Assembly (NCBI GenBank): GCA_902805985.1
Contig: CADCUW010000385.1
Span: forward strand, 1 to 14,135
From: an uncultured Rubrobacteraceae bacterium
GTDB lineage: Bacteria > Actinomycetota > Rubrobacteria > Rubrobacterales > Rubrobacteraceae
Length of the DNA: 14,135 nucleotides
Direction of reading: 5' to 3'
Shown here: positions 13,508 to 14,135 of the stretch, piece by piece
Numbering within the stretch: position 1 is the stretch's first letter
Layout of the letters: every line of letters starts with the position of its first letter
Notes under the pieces: generated by a model
What the model saw: only the letters and a program-made list of their open reading frames with translations
Database searches by the model: none
What the model was told of the DNA's origin: nothing
Translations under genes and position numbers: made by a program

Positions 13508-14135
13508 AGAAGGCTCCTTCTCCGAAGTCCATATGCAGGATCTGGGATACGCGGCACCCGGAAGGCCAAGGGCGTAGCGATCCGGCCTCGTAGCGTTTCG
13601 GGTCGACCGCCACATGTCGTGCCGGTGAATAGGAATGCGCGTGGCTGCATGGTGAGAGCGGAGGGGTGGCCCGCCTCGCGGGCGTCTGATCCCGCCGGAG
13701 CGTGCAGCCGTCCGCCAGGGCCCTTGTGCGCCCTTCTGTGCCCACGCCCTGCCGGGGCCGGGCTTCTCTCTGCACCCTTCCGTCCCTCCGCGGCTTCCTG
13801 TGGCGTTTGTGGCGTCCCGTCGATCCGCCGTGCATCCGCGGCCGCTTGGAGGCGCGGCCCGGGACCGCCGCTTCCGTGTGGGTGAGTGAGGATCGTCGTG
13901 TACCCGTGCAAGTACAAACCACCCCGAGGTAGGGTTCCGGGCCCTGGCGACGGACGGGACCGTGGAGTTGCGGCTTGTCTAGATACCCCGACGCGCGTAT
14001 AGACTCGTAAGCTGTGCCGTGGGGCAGTTCTCGAAACCGTGTGTCCGAGGGTTCTCGAAAGGTCGGTCCTACTTAAGGTTCCCGACTTCGGACTTGCGTA
14101 TAAGTTCACTCTGCGTGTACGATGCGCACACCAGG
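13508..14135. other. Stretch without a recognised gene at the right edge
   Basis: About 630 bases in which no frame on either strand looks like a protein: the long open frames are Arg/Pro/Gly/Ser-rich with no motif. I find no tRNA-like cloverleaf, rRNA match or repeat array. The last ~150 bases are less GC-rich (CTTAAGG, GCGTATAAG), which may indicate a promoter for a gene beyond the window. Confidence 0.4.

Noticed and set aside
13495..14109. 204-residue minus-strand frame at the right edge
   Set aside because: Arg/Pro/Gly/Thr-rich with no motif, no ribosome binding site seen and competing frames of similar length on both strands.

Overview
The window looks like chromosomal DNA from a high-GC, aerobic, Rubrobacter-like actinobacterium. 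This is inferred from the GC-rich codon use, the GTG and TTG starts, and the protein families present; no rRNA or other taxonomic marker is visible. The first ~10 kb is a compact C1/monocarboxylate region. The last ~3.2 kb is sparsely coding and holds decayed genes and a recombinase remnant.

Left part (1-3567, minus strand): a formate dehydrogenase operon. The catalytic subunit runs from 3567 to 454 and is read through an in-frame TGA at 3001-3003. That TGA sits exactly where formate dehydrogenases carry selenocysteine, and it is followed by a bacterial SECIS hairpin with a GGUC loop. An ordinary gene caller would split this gene in two. It is followed, with a 4-base overlap, by an unrecognised 122-residue protein. 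The iron-sulfur (beta) subunit starts 2 bases after that and runs off the window.

Middle (3568-8130): across a 368-base divergent intergenic region with a hairpin-rich leader lies a zinc-dependent, glutathione-independent formaldehyde dehydrogenase with its own terminator. A truncated Uma2-like fragment and a small unknown convergent ORF follow. Next come fdhD, which makes the formate dehydrogenase cofactor active by sulfuration, and an OFA-family (oxalate/formate-type) MFS transporter closed by a very strong terminator. Together these suggest formaldehyde to formate to CO2 oxidation, with formate or oxalate exchange across the membrane.

8131-10250: a separate transcription unit with a near-consensus promoter overlapped by two palindromes (a probable repressor operator). 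It drives a DUF485 membrane protein and an ActP-type sodium/acetate symporter, and ends in a GC-rich hairpin. 10391-10924 encodes a small exported protein of unknown function.

Right part (10925-14135): the 3' half of a GNAT acetyltransferase with a stop and a frameshift abuts the C-terminal remnant of a large serine recombinase on the minus strand, which has three frame breaks. The recombinase remnant is in turn fused in frame to an amidohydrolase that has lost its C-terminal half. After a 420-base gap come a possible 78-residue ORF, a ~143-base element with imperfect inverted repeats, and about 630 bases in which I recognise nothing.
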